A DNA stretch of 13,777 nucleotides, taken from contig JAUYGP010000711.1 in the NCBI GenBank assembly GCA_030690515.1, positions 1 to 13,777 of the forward strand, read 5' to 3'. The position numbers and the translations under genes were made by a program. This DNA comes from Giesbergeria sp. Its GTDB lineage: Bacteria > Pseudomonadota > Gammaproteobacteria > Burkholderiales > Burkholderiaceae_C. Below the pieces are notes generated by a model. The model saw only the letters and a program-made list of their open reading frames with translations, made no database searches and was not told the DNA's origin. Each line of letters starts with the position of its first letter. The stretch's first letter is position 1. Positions 6,230 through 12,529 of this stretch are shown here, in pieces.

Positions 6230-7447
6230 ATGCCAACACGAATCATCCGAAGCTTTGCAGACCTGGACACCATGCAAGGCCAAACCGACCACGTGCTCAC
6301 CTTGTTCAGCGGCGGCTTGGACAGCAGCTATGTACTGAAAGAACTGGCCCAGCGCCAGTTGCGCGTGACGGCGTTATCGGTCGACGTGGGCGAAGGTTGC
6401 CAGCTGCAAGATCTGCAGGAGATTGCCGATTTTTTCGGCGCCACGCTTAAGGTGATCGACGCGCGAGAGGCCTTCGCTCACGATGCCGTGGCACCGGCTA
6501 TCCGGGCACAGGCACGCTACCTGGGGATTTACCCCGTCAGCTCGTCGCTCTCGCGGCCGATCCTGGCCAAGATGGCCGTGAAGGTGGCTCGCCAACTCGG
6601 TTGTGACGCGATCGTTCACACCGCCAACCAGTCGCAGAACAGCCTTCGCCGTCTCAACGGTGCGATCGACCAACTGGGCTTCGAGGGCTGCTATGGCACG
6701 CCCTATGAGCGCTCGGTGCTCACGCGAGATGAGAAGATCGAAGGCCTGCGCCTGTTGGGTCTGACCCGCTTCCAGGCGCGCGGCATTAGTGGCGACGCCA
6801 ACCTGTGGTGCCGCGAGTTCGAGTCTGGCTCGCTCGACAACCCGGAAGGGTTCTGGATTCCGCCATCGTTGTTCGAATGGACCCGCGCGCGGGAGATCAT
6901 CCCCGTCACCCGGAAACTGCAGGTCGAGTTCCGACAAGGCCAACCCGTGGCGGTTGACGGTGAGGCGATGGAGCTGGTGCCGCTGATTGCCCACCTCAAC
7001 GAGACGGTCGGCGCCTTCCAGATCGGTCGTTACAGCGGACTGGAACATCTCGCGGGGGGCGAGAAGGTGCTGGAGGTGCGCGAGGCACCGGCAGCCACGC
7101 TGCTGATGGACGCCTTCAGACACCTGGAAACCGCGGTCCTCGATGCTGAGTTGCTGCGAGAAAAGGTAGCCCTGGAGCTTCTGTGGACGCGCGAAGCCGT
7201 CGAGGGTCGCTGGTTCGGCACCCTGCGTCAGAGCGCCGACGCCTTCATTCAGCAATCCTCTAACAAGGTGACGGGTTCGGTGACCTATCAATTGCGTCCG
7301 GGCGCCATGGACATCTGCTCGATTAAAGCTAGCCACCCGCTCTACCTCACGGACAGGGACAGCTGGGAGAAGGCGCTGGTGAATGACAGCTTCGCTCCGC
7401 CAGCCTTGTGGCCAACTGTCCAGCAGCGCGAGGAGACCTTCGCATGA
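6230..7447 (+). CDS. Argininosuccinate-synthase-like ATP-dependent ligase
   Basis: This 405-aa protein follows the ArgG family from end to end. Visible motifs are the ATP-pyrophosphatase loop SGGLDSS (27-33), VDVGEG (51-56), RYLGIYPVSSSLSRPILAK (96-114), a HTANQSQNSLRR block (130-141), SGDANLWCRE (188-197), and a C-terminal region with GSVTYQLRPG. True ArgG joins citrulline and aspartate with ATP, giving AMP and pyrophosphate. By eye against ArgG numbering recalled from memory, Tyr84, Asn120, Arg124, Ser173 and Glu258 are kept. Gly114, Thr116, Asp121, Ser182 and Tyr270 become Thr131, Asn133, Ser138, Glu197 and Arg284. Both the aspartate and the citrulline pockets therefore look changed, and a different substrate pair is likely. 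It is the first gene of a tightly coupled operon with a dioxygenase and an exporter, under a divergent LysR gene; no ArgH-type lyase is nearby. A degenerate housekeeping ArgG is less likely given this setting. Confidence 0.88.
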   Translation: MPTRIIRSFADLDTMQGQTDHVLTLFSGGLDSSYVLKELAQRQLRVTALSVDVGEGCQLQDLQEIADFFGATLKVIDAREAFAHDAVAPAIRAQARYLGIYPVSSSLSRPILAKMAVKVARQLGCDAIVHTANQSQNSLRRLNGAIDQLGFEGCYGTPYERSVLTRDEKIEGLRLLGLTRFQARGISGDANLWCREFESGSLDNPEGFWIPPSLFEWTRAREIIPVTRKLQVEFRQGQPVAVDGEAMELVPLIAHLNETVGAFQIGRYSGLEHLAGGEKVLEVREAPAATLLMDAFRHLETAVLDAELLREKVALELLWTREAVEGRWFGTLRQSADAFIQQSSNKVTGSVTYQLRPGAMDICSIKASHPLYLTDRDSWEKALVNDSFAPPALWPTVQQREETFA

Positions 7448-8184
7448 GCACCGACACCTTGATCGAATCGGTACTGTTCGAAGGCTTCGGAAGGCACCTT
7501 CATGAGCAGCGGTTCCTTTTCCTTACCGGTGATGCCCTGGGCGGTCTCTTGGCCGTGACCCCCAGGGACGTGGCCTCCTTCGCAGACCACTGGCCACGCC
7601 TCACCTTGGATCAACACATGGGCGATGGCGGCACCTACCGCTACCGCCGCTACGGTGAGTTCGACGCACCGTCGAACGCCCCGCGCCGCCAGATGCCACA
7701 CGGACCCTACGAACACCCGACGTACATCAACGGCCTGAATGGCGGCGTCTCCCGGCGGTTCGACCCGCTGGAGCCGTCGTTCGTGGCCGACCCGGTGGTC
7801 AACCGCTTGCTGGACTGGCTGACCCGCCTCTGCGACCAATGCGAGGGCAGCCCCCAACACTGGAACATCCGGCTGCACCCGTACCGCATCGTCGCTGGCC
7901 AGGCGCAAGCCGGTAACCCCACCCCGGAAGGCCTGCACCGCGACGGTGTCGACTACATCGTCAGCACGATGGTGTCCCGATGCAATGTCGAGGGCGGTGA
8001 ATCCATCGTCACCGACAACCACAGGCAAGTATTGTGGCAGCGGACCCTCAAAAAACCGCTGGACATCATGATCGGCCAGGACGCGCTGACCTTGCACGCC
8101 GTGACACCGGTGGTGCCGCTCGATCCAGCTCAACCGGCTTGGCGGGATGTCCTGGTGGTCGCCTTCACCAAGGTGCAGTCATGA
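7444..8184 (+). CDS. 2-oxoglutarate/Fe(II) dioxygenase, PF10014 (free L-amino-acid hydroxylase) type
   Basis: This encodes a 246-aa cytoplasmic enzyme. ATG 7444 overlaps the previous stop (ATGA) and has GAGGAG eight bases upstream. The iron ligands are His165 and Asp167 in GLHRDGVD and His218 in TLHAVTP; Arg234 in WRDVLVVAF is the likely 2-oxoglutarate anchor. The flanking patterns HPYRIVA and NVEGGESIV are typical of the 2OG-Fe_2 (PF10014) family. Its characterised members, such as the Bacillus thuringiensis L-isoleucine dioxygenase, hydroxylate or sulfoxidise free aliphatic amino acids. All catalytic residues are present, so it should be active. Together with the ArgG-like ligase upstream and the exporter downstream, it probably hydroxylates an amino acid that is a precursor or product of the ligase. 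Substrate and order of the two steps cannot be read from sequence. Confidence 0.88.
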   Translation: MSTDTLIESVLFEGFGRHLHEQRFLFLTGDALGGLLAVTPRDVASFADHWPRLTLDQHMGDGGTYRYRRYGEFDAPSNAPRRQMPHGPYEHPTYINGLNGGVSRRFDPLEPSFVADPVVNRLLDWLTRLCDQCEGSPQHWNIRLHPYRIVAGQAQAGNPTPEGLHRDGVDYIVSTMVSRCNVEGGESIVTDNHRQVLWQRTLKKPLDIMIGQDALTLHAVTPVVPLDPAQPAWRDVLVVAFTKVQS

Positions 8185-9107
8185 CCGCGCCCTCGATTGC
8201 TGCCGACACCACAACCGCTCCAACCCGGACGAGGGTCTTGCTGGGCCCGATCGAAGCGCTACTGCTGCTCGTCGCCATCGTCTGGGGCGGCAGCTACAGC
8301 GCCGCCAAGATCGCCACCGATCAGGTGCCGGTGCTGCAGTTTCTGCTGTTGCGCTTCGGCCTGACCTTCTTGCTGTTGTTGCCAGCGCTACGCGGTCTGG
8401 CAGTGGCGTCTTGGCCTTCGGCGCTCGCGGGGGCGTCGTTGCTGGGGGCCAACCTGCTCGCTATCTTCGTCTGCGAGACCTTCGGGGTCTCGCTCACCAC
8501 CGCGTCGAACGCGGCTTTCCTGATCAGCCTGTGTGTGGCGTTCACGCCGCTATGTGAATGGTGGCTACTCAAAGTCCGGCCCACCGGCGCGGTGCTGGCC
8601 GCCGCGTCGCTGTCGCTGCTGGGCGCGGGTCTGCTGGCGTTCCAGCATGGCGGAAGCGGGAAGGTACTGGCGTGGGGCGATGGGCTCATGGTGCTGGCTG
8701 CCTTCCTGCGCGGGGTCATGGTCTGCCTGACGCGCCGCCAAGGGCTCCGTCATGGCCTACCGGCTTTGACGATGACGGCGGTGCAGATGGGCGTGATGAC
8801 ACTGGGCGCAGCGTTGCTGATGATCACAGTACACGGGCCGGTTTGGACGCCGCTGCCCACGAGCGGATCCTTCTGGGGTGCGATGGCCTTCCTCGTCTTG
8901 CTGTGCACCTTGCTGGCCTTCTTTGTACAGAACTACGCCGCTTCTCGAACCAGCCCGTCGCGGGTCGCATTGTTGATGGGCAGCGAGCCGTTGTGGGGCG
9001 CGCTGATTGCGGTGATCTGGCTGGGAGAGCGCCTCACGCTGCAGGGCTGGCTCGGTGGGCTGCTGATCGTGGCGGCAGCCTGGTGGGTGACGCGGCCACG
9101 GCCTTGA
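8181..9107 (+). CDS. EamA/DMT-family exporter of the inserted operon
   Basis: This encodes a 308-aa inner-membrane protein. ATG 8181 overlaps the dioxygenase stop (ATGA), with AAGGTG seven bases upstream. About ten hydrophobic helices in two EamA repeats are visible. The first repeat starts at LLLLVAIVWGGSYSAAK (27-43) and the second ends with LLIVAAAWWVTRPRP. The segment SPSRVALLMGSEPLWGALIAVIWLGE is the family signature before helix nine. EamA/RhtA-type proteins often export amino acids and other small metabolites (family knowledge). Coupling to two biosynthetic genes suggests that it exports the operon's product and could give self-protection. It is only distantly related in sequence to the resident DMT transporter at 9319-10245, so it is not a copy of it. 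Confidence 0.9.
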   Translation: MTAPSIAADTTTAPTRTRVLLGPIEALLLLVAIVWGGSYSAAKIATDQVPVLQFLLLRFGLTFLLLLPALRGLAVASWPSALAGASLLGANLLAIFVCETFGVSLTTASNAAFLISLCVAFTPLCEWWLLKVRPTGAVLAAASLSLLGAGLLAFQHGGSGKVLAWGDGLMVLAAFLRGVMVCLTRRQGLRHGLPALTMTAVQMGVMTLGAALLMITVHGPVWTPLPTSGSFWGAMAFLVLLCTLLAFFVQNYAASRTSPSRVALLMGSEPLWGALIAVIWLGERLTLQGWLGGLLIVAAAWWVTRPRP

Positions 9108-9129
9108 CCCCAGGCGGGGGGAGGCGCCA

Positions 9130-9255
9130 AGCGGCCGCTGTTGTTGGCGGCTATCTCGGCCACAAGTTTGAGGGGCCGCTGGCCACATCGGGCTTAGCGT
9201 CTAGGTTAATGAAGTTTGTGGGTGCCGCGTTTTTTGTGTACTTGGGGCTACGCCT
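9130..9255 (+). pseudogene. Fragment resembling a LysE/RhtB exporter at the right end of the insert
   Basis: In the frame with a codon starting at 9143, the text reads VGGYLGHKF, then SRLMKFVGAAFFVYLGLRL. This resembles a transmembrane hairpin of LysE/RhtB amino-acid exporters. There is no start codon context and no remaining domain. The frame is cut at 9255 where the right direct repeat begins. Codons such as TTA, AGG and CTA and the T-rich stretch near 9229-9244 are unlike the neighbouring GC-rich genes. It is best read as the broken edge of donor DNA. Whether it derives from the N- or C-terminal part of a LysE protein, or from another membrane protein, I cannot decide. Confidence 0.4.
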
Positions 9256-9353
9256 GTGGTGCAGCGCTTGGGCGGCGAGACGCGCAAGGACAAAAACAAC
9301 GGCAAGGGCAAGAAATAGCTACCGGCCCGGGCGCGCCGGACGCGTGAAGACAA
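9256..9353. repeat. Right copy of the 98-bp direct repeat bounding the inserted cassette
   Basis: This matches 4948-5045 with three differences. It holds an orphan copy of the last 20 codons of the M48 gene plus stop (9256-9318), with one residue change (Ala to Val) and two silent changes. It then holds the 3' end of the intact DMT transporter gene (9319-9353, minus strand). The two stop codons abut in TAGCTA (9316-9321), which suggests that the M48 and DMT genes were once convergent with no spacer. Confidence 0.95.
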
Positions 9354-10245
9354 AAATCCCGGCGATCACCAGCACCGTGCCTGCGGCCACCCAGGGGGTG
9401 AAGGGCTCGCCCAGCAACCACACCCCCATCAGGATGGTGGACATGGGCCCCACCATGCCGACCTGGGAGGCTGCGCTGGCGCCGATGCGCTCAATGGCCA
9501 TCATCACCATGAGCACGGGCGCGGCGGTGCACAGTAAAGCGTTGAGCACCGACAGCCACACCACCTCGGGCGCCACCAGGGCCGCCGACAGCGGGCGCAG
9601 CAGCGCAAACTGCAGCAGGCACAGCACGCAGGCCACACTGGTGGCCAGCCCCACCAGGCGCAGCGAACCCAGACGTTTGACCATCTCGCCGCTGTAGACC
9701 AGGTAAATGGCATAGCTGACCGCACTGCCCAGCACCAGCGCCGTGCCCCAGGCGGTGTGCGTGCCCTGCAGGTGCACCTCCTGGCCAAACACCAGCACCA
9801 CACCGCAGTAACTGATGGCCATGCCCAGCGCCTGCCCCCAGCGGATGCCGCGCCCATACACTGCCCAGCCCAGCAGCAAGACAATGGTGGGGTTGAGGTA
9901 CAGAATGAGCCGCTCCAGGCTGGCACTGATGTAGGCCAGCCCGGCAAAGTCGAGAAAACTGGCCAGGTAGTAGCCCGAAAACCCCAGCCCCAGCACGCCC
10001 CACCAGTCCTTGCGCGCCAGCGCCGGCTGGCCCCGGCTCGCCCACCAAGCCATGGCCACAAAAATGGGCAGGGCAAACAGCATGCGGTACATCAGCAGCG
10101 TGACGGCGTCCACCCCATGGCGGTACGCCAGCTTGACGATGATGGCCTTGCCACTGAAGGCAATGGCACCCAGCAAGGCAAGGATTAAACCGGATGCTCT
10201 TATTTTGCTAGCTGCCAGCGCTTGCAGTGATTGCGGTTGAGGCAC
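9319..10245 (-). CDS. Resident EamA/DMT-family transporter
   Basis: This encodes a 308-aa inner-membrane protein with about ten helices in two EamA repeats (ALLGAIAFSGKAIIVKLAYR at about 23-42; SQVGMVGPMSTILMGVWLLGE in the second repeat). The only reasonable start is GTG 10245, and no clear ribosome site is seen. The 29-base gap to the upstream glutamyltransferase-like gene is very A/T-rich (TTGAAAAATTTATATAAAAA), so it may hold its own promoter as well as being read through. The first 17 or so codons appear to come from an interspersed repeat, giving a non-helical N-terminal extension (PQPQSLQALAASK). The 3' end lies in the right direct repeat, and a 35-base copy of it sits at 5011-5045. Substrate unknown. 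Confidence 0.9.
   Translation of the reverse strand: MPQPQSLQALAASKIRASGLILALLGAIAFSGKAIIVKLAYRHGVDAVTLLMYRMLFALPIFVAMAWWASRGQPALARKDWWGVLGLGFSGYYLASFLDFAGLAYISASLERLILYLNPTIVLLLGWAVYGRGIRWGQALGMAISYCGVVLVFGQEVHLQGTHTAWGTALVLGSAVSYAIYLVYSGEMVKRLGSLRLVGLATSVACVLCLLQFALLRPLSAALVAPEVVWLSVLNALLCTAAPVLMVMMAIERIGASAASQVGMVGPMSTILMGVWLLGEPFTPWVAAGTVLVIAGIFVFTRPARPGR
10190..10235. repeat. Interspersed repeat forming the 5' end of the DMT gene
   Basis: The minus strand reads AAGCGCTGGCAGCTAGCAAA and then ATAAGAGC. This is close to the AAGCGCTAGCAGCTAT type of repeat that I recall as abundant in Comamonadaceae. It overlaps codons of the transporter's N-terminus (SLQALAASKIRAS). Words are visible directly; the family assignment is from memory. 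Confidence 0.55.
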
Positions 10246-10274
10246 TTTTTATATAAATTTTTCAAGGATTTGTT

Positions 10275-11897
10275 CTAAAACCCTGCGGCCTGGCCGTCGC
10301 GCCGGGGATCGCTGGCAGCCACGTAGCCCTGGGTCTGCGGGTCGCCCAGGCGCCAGATGAACTGGCCCGCACCGAATTCGCCATACGGGTCGCTGAGCAC
10401 CGTCATCCGGTGGCCCCGTTCGGCCAGCCCTTGCAGGGTGTCTGCGGGCCAGGTGGCCTCGGCATGCACCGACAATCCCTGGTTGAAGCGCCAGCGCGGC
10501 GCGTCGCAGGCCGCCTGCGGGTTCTGGCCATGGTCGAGCATGCGCACCAGCGTCTGTACATGGCCCTGGGGCTGCATGTTGGCGCCCATCACACCAAAGC
10601 CCATGACGGGCTGGCCGCCCTGGGTGACAAAGCCCGGAATGATGGTGTGGAATGGCCGCTTGCCCGGCGCCACTAGATTGGCCGGGTTGGCGCCCTGCGG
10701 GTCGGTGCTGAAACCAAAGCCCCGGTTTTGCAGGCTGATGCCGAATTCGGGCTCCACGCAGCCCGAGCCAAAGCCCTGGTAGTTGCTCTGGATGAAGCTA
10801 ACCATCATGCCGCGCTCGTCGGCCGTGGTGAGGTAGACGGTGCCGCCCCCGGCCGGCTTGCCGGCGCCAAAGTCCTGTGCGCGTTGCATGTCGATGAGTT
10901 TGGCACGCTCGGCCAGGTAGCGGCCATCGAGCATTTGTGCGGCCGTCACCTCCATCGACGAGGGCTCGGCCACGTAGCGGTAAACATCGGCAAAGGCCAG
11001 CTTCATGGCCTCGATCTGCAGGTGCTGCGCAGCCGCACCATCCACGGGCAGGCGGGCCAGGTCGAAATGCGCCAACATACCCAGCGCCATCAGTGCGGCC
11101 AGGCCCTGCCCGCTGGGTGGAATCTCGTGCAGCATGTAGCCCCGGTAGGCCTGCGCCAGCGGCGTGACCCACTCGGCCCGGTGCGCCGCCAGGTCGGCCA
11201 GCGTGAGAGCGCCGCCGTGCTGCGCAGAAAAACGCGCCAGGGCCTGGGCGATCTCGCCGGTGTAGAACGCCTCGCCCCGTGTGGCGCCAATGGCCCGCAA
11301 GGCCCGCGCCGCTGCGGGAAAGCAGAAGCGCTCACCCACCTGCGGCGCCCGCCCCCAGGGCATGAAATGCTGGGCAAAACCGGGCTGCGCCTGCAGCTCG
11401 GGCACGGCGGCCGCCCATTTGCCCTGCAACACCACGGGCACGGCGTAGCCCCGCTCGGCGATCTCGGTCGCCGGGGCCATCAGATCGGCAAACGGCAGCT
11501 TGCCAAAACGCTCGCTCATGGCCACCCAGGCACTCACGGCGCCGGGCACGGTGACGGCGTCGATGCCGCGCTGGGGGGGCGTGCGTGCGCCCTGGCCGTA
11601 TTTGCGGTGAAAGTAATCCGGCGTCCAGGCCTGCGGCGCACGGCCCGCAGCGTTGAGACCATGCAGGGCCCGGCCATCCCAGAGAAGGCAGAACGCGTCG
11701 CTCCCCAGGCCATTGCCCGTGGGCTCGCAGACGGCCATGGCGGCGGCGGCGGCAACGGCGGCATCGACCGCGTTGCCACCCTGCCACAGCATGCGCAACC
11801 CCGCCTGCACCGCCAGCGGGTGCGAGGTGGCCACCACATTGCGCGCAAACACCGGCAGGCGCGCGCTGGGGTAAGACGGCTGGTAGTCGAAGTGCAT
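10275..11897 (-). CDS. Gamma-glutamyltransferase family N-terminal-nucleophile hydrolase
   Basis: This encodes a 540-aa protein from ATG 11897, with AGGG about six bases upstream. It has the GGT fold throughout: GNAVDAAVAAA (41-51), VPGAVSAW (117-124), IPPSGQG (259-265), and GGTVYLTTAD (351-360), whose Thr353 is the expected self-cleavage site and nucleophile. PGKRPFHTIIPGF and GANMQPQGHVQ follow in the small-subunit part. Mature subunits would be about 352 and 188 residues. There is no signal peptide, so it should be cytoplasmic, unlike classical periplasmic GGT. Members without clear glutathione specificity are common, and cephalosporin acylase-like or other gamma-glutamyl amide activity is possible. 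It lies 12 bases after the thioesterase gene and 29 before the DMT gene, so the three are likely one operon. Confidence 0.9.
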   Translation of the reverse strand: MHFDYQPSYPSARLPVFARNVVATSHPLAVQAGLRMLWQGGNAVDAAVAAAAAMAVCEPTGNGLGSDAFCLLWDGRALHGLNAAGRAPQAWTPDYFHRKYGQGARTPPQRGIDAVTVPGAVSAWVAMSERFGKLPFADLMAPATEIAERGYAVPVVLQGKWAAAVPELQAQPGFAQHFMPWGRAPQVGERFCFPAAARALRAIGATRGEAFYTGEIAQALARFSAQHGGALTLADLAAHRAEWVTPLAQAYRGYMLHEIPPSGQGLAALMALGMLAHFDLARLPVDGAAAQHLQIEAMKLAFADVYRYVAEPSSMEVTAAQMLDGRYLAERAKLIDMQRAQDFGAGKPAGGGTVYLTTADERGMMVSFIQSNYQGFGSGCVEPEFGISLQNRGFGFSTDPQGANPANLVAPGKRPFHTIIPGFVTQGGQPVMGFGVMGANMQPQGHVQTLVRMLDHGQNPQAACDAPRWRFNQGLSVHAEATWPADTLQGLAERGHRMTVLSDPYGEFGAGQFIWRLGDPQTQGYVAASDPRRDGQAAGF

Positions 11898-11909
11898 GGC
11901 GACCCTGGT

Positions 11910-12338
11910 TCAGAGGGCGGCGATCCGCTCCATAAAACGCTCAGGCACGGGGGCGACCTTTTTGTCTTGCGGGTGCACGAACACCACACCCAGTTTGCCG
12001 CGCGCCACTTCGCGGCCCGCATTCTTTTCGATCATGCGAAAGACGATGTCGAAGCCATAGCGGTTGAAATCCGTGGGCAGCATTTCTACGCGCATGGTCT
12101 CGCCATGGAAGCCCTCGGACTTGTACTGGGCCACGATGTCTCCGACCACGATGGACAGCCCCTCCACACCGGCCTCGCGGTAGCCCAGGGCCTGGAAGAA
12201 GCGCACGCGGGCTTCGGACACCAGCGTGAGCAACTGCGCGTTGTCCAGATGCCCGCCCTGGTTGACATGGCTGATGTAGATCTGGATCTCGGTGGAAAAC
12301 GTGAACTGCTCGGGCAGCTGGAACTGGATGCGGGGCAT
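11910..12338 (-). CDS. Acyl-CoA thioesterase-like hotdog-fold protein (4HBT family)
   Basis: This encodes a 142-aa protein of normal length for single-domain hotdog thioesterases (FcbC/YbgC-like). ATG 12338 gives the usual N-terminus just before the first strand; the ribosome site is weak. The active-site region is YISHVNQGGHLDNAQLL (21-37), followed by the long helix LVSEARVRFF (39-48). The position that is Asp in classical 4-hydroxybenzoyl-CoA thioesterase (DxxGH) is Asn26 here (NQGGH). My recollection is that a related subgroup often reads NYGGHLGN, so this may be normal for it. It probably hydrolyses an acyl-CoA thioester, substrate unknown. It is the first gene of the suspected operon with the glutamyltransferase-like enzyme and DMT transporter. 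Confidence 0.82.
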   Translation of the reverse strand: MPRIQFQLPEQFTFSTEIQIYISHVNQGGHLDNAQLLTLVSEARVRFFQALGYREAGVEGLSIVVGDIVAQYKSEGFHGETMRVEMLPTDFNRYGFDIVFRMIEKNAGREVARGKLGVVFVHPQDKKVAPVPERFMERIAAL

Positions 12339-12459
12339 GGCAATGGGAAGTAGGAAAAATTTCAGTGGTCCGACACTACACGCTAGCCGCAGGCGATGAA
12401 ACTGGCGCGGCCCGAGCCAGGGTCACCGTGCAAGGGCCGCCCCGCCGCACCGGTGGCGT

Positions 12460-12498
12460 CCCCCTGCCCGCATCGCACAGCGATGCGAGAGCGGGGGG
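12460..12498. repeat. GC-rich hairpin downstream of the DUF3422 gene
   Basis: CGCATCGC (12469-12476) and GCGATGCG (12480-12487) form a perfect eight-pair stem with a three-base loop. Outer CCCCC (12460-12464) and GGGGG (within 12493-12498) can extend it. It lies 32 bases after the DUF3422 stop on the minus strand. There is no following T-run, so it may be a processing or Rho-linked stabilising structure rather than an intrinsic terminator. The rest of 12339-12529 holds no gene that I can support. Confidence 0.6.
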
Positions 12499-12529
12499 AA
12501 GGCGCGCAGCGACACAGGGGGGTTTCACT

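Noticed and set aside
6230..7447. QueC, asparagine synthase or NAD synthase as identity for the ATP-pyrophosphatase gene
   Set aside because: The SGGLDSS loop is shared by all of these, but the RYLGIYP, SGDANLW and C-terminal blocks follow argininosuccinate synthase along the whole length.
4948..9353. Composite transposon or insertion sequence
   Set aside because: No transposase, no terminal inverted repeats at the boundaries, and the repeats are direct and consist of host gene ends.
8558..9697. Plus-strand open frame of 379 codons as a single gene
   Set aside because: It crosses the EamA gene out of frame, the LysE-like fragment and the antisense of the DMT gene. Only the short part at 9130-9255 has membrane-protein character.
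8181..10245. The two DMT transporters as duplicates of each other
   Set aside because: They share only the general EamA fold. Their sequences differ throughout, apart from a chance similarity of the last residues (TRPRP and TRPARPGR).
10728..12353. Plus-strand open frame of 541 codons
   Set aside because: It is antisense to the gamma-glutamyltransferase-family and thioesterase genes, with low-complexity His/Gly/Arg-rich translation.
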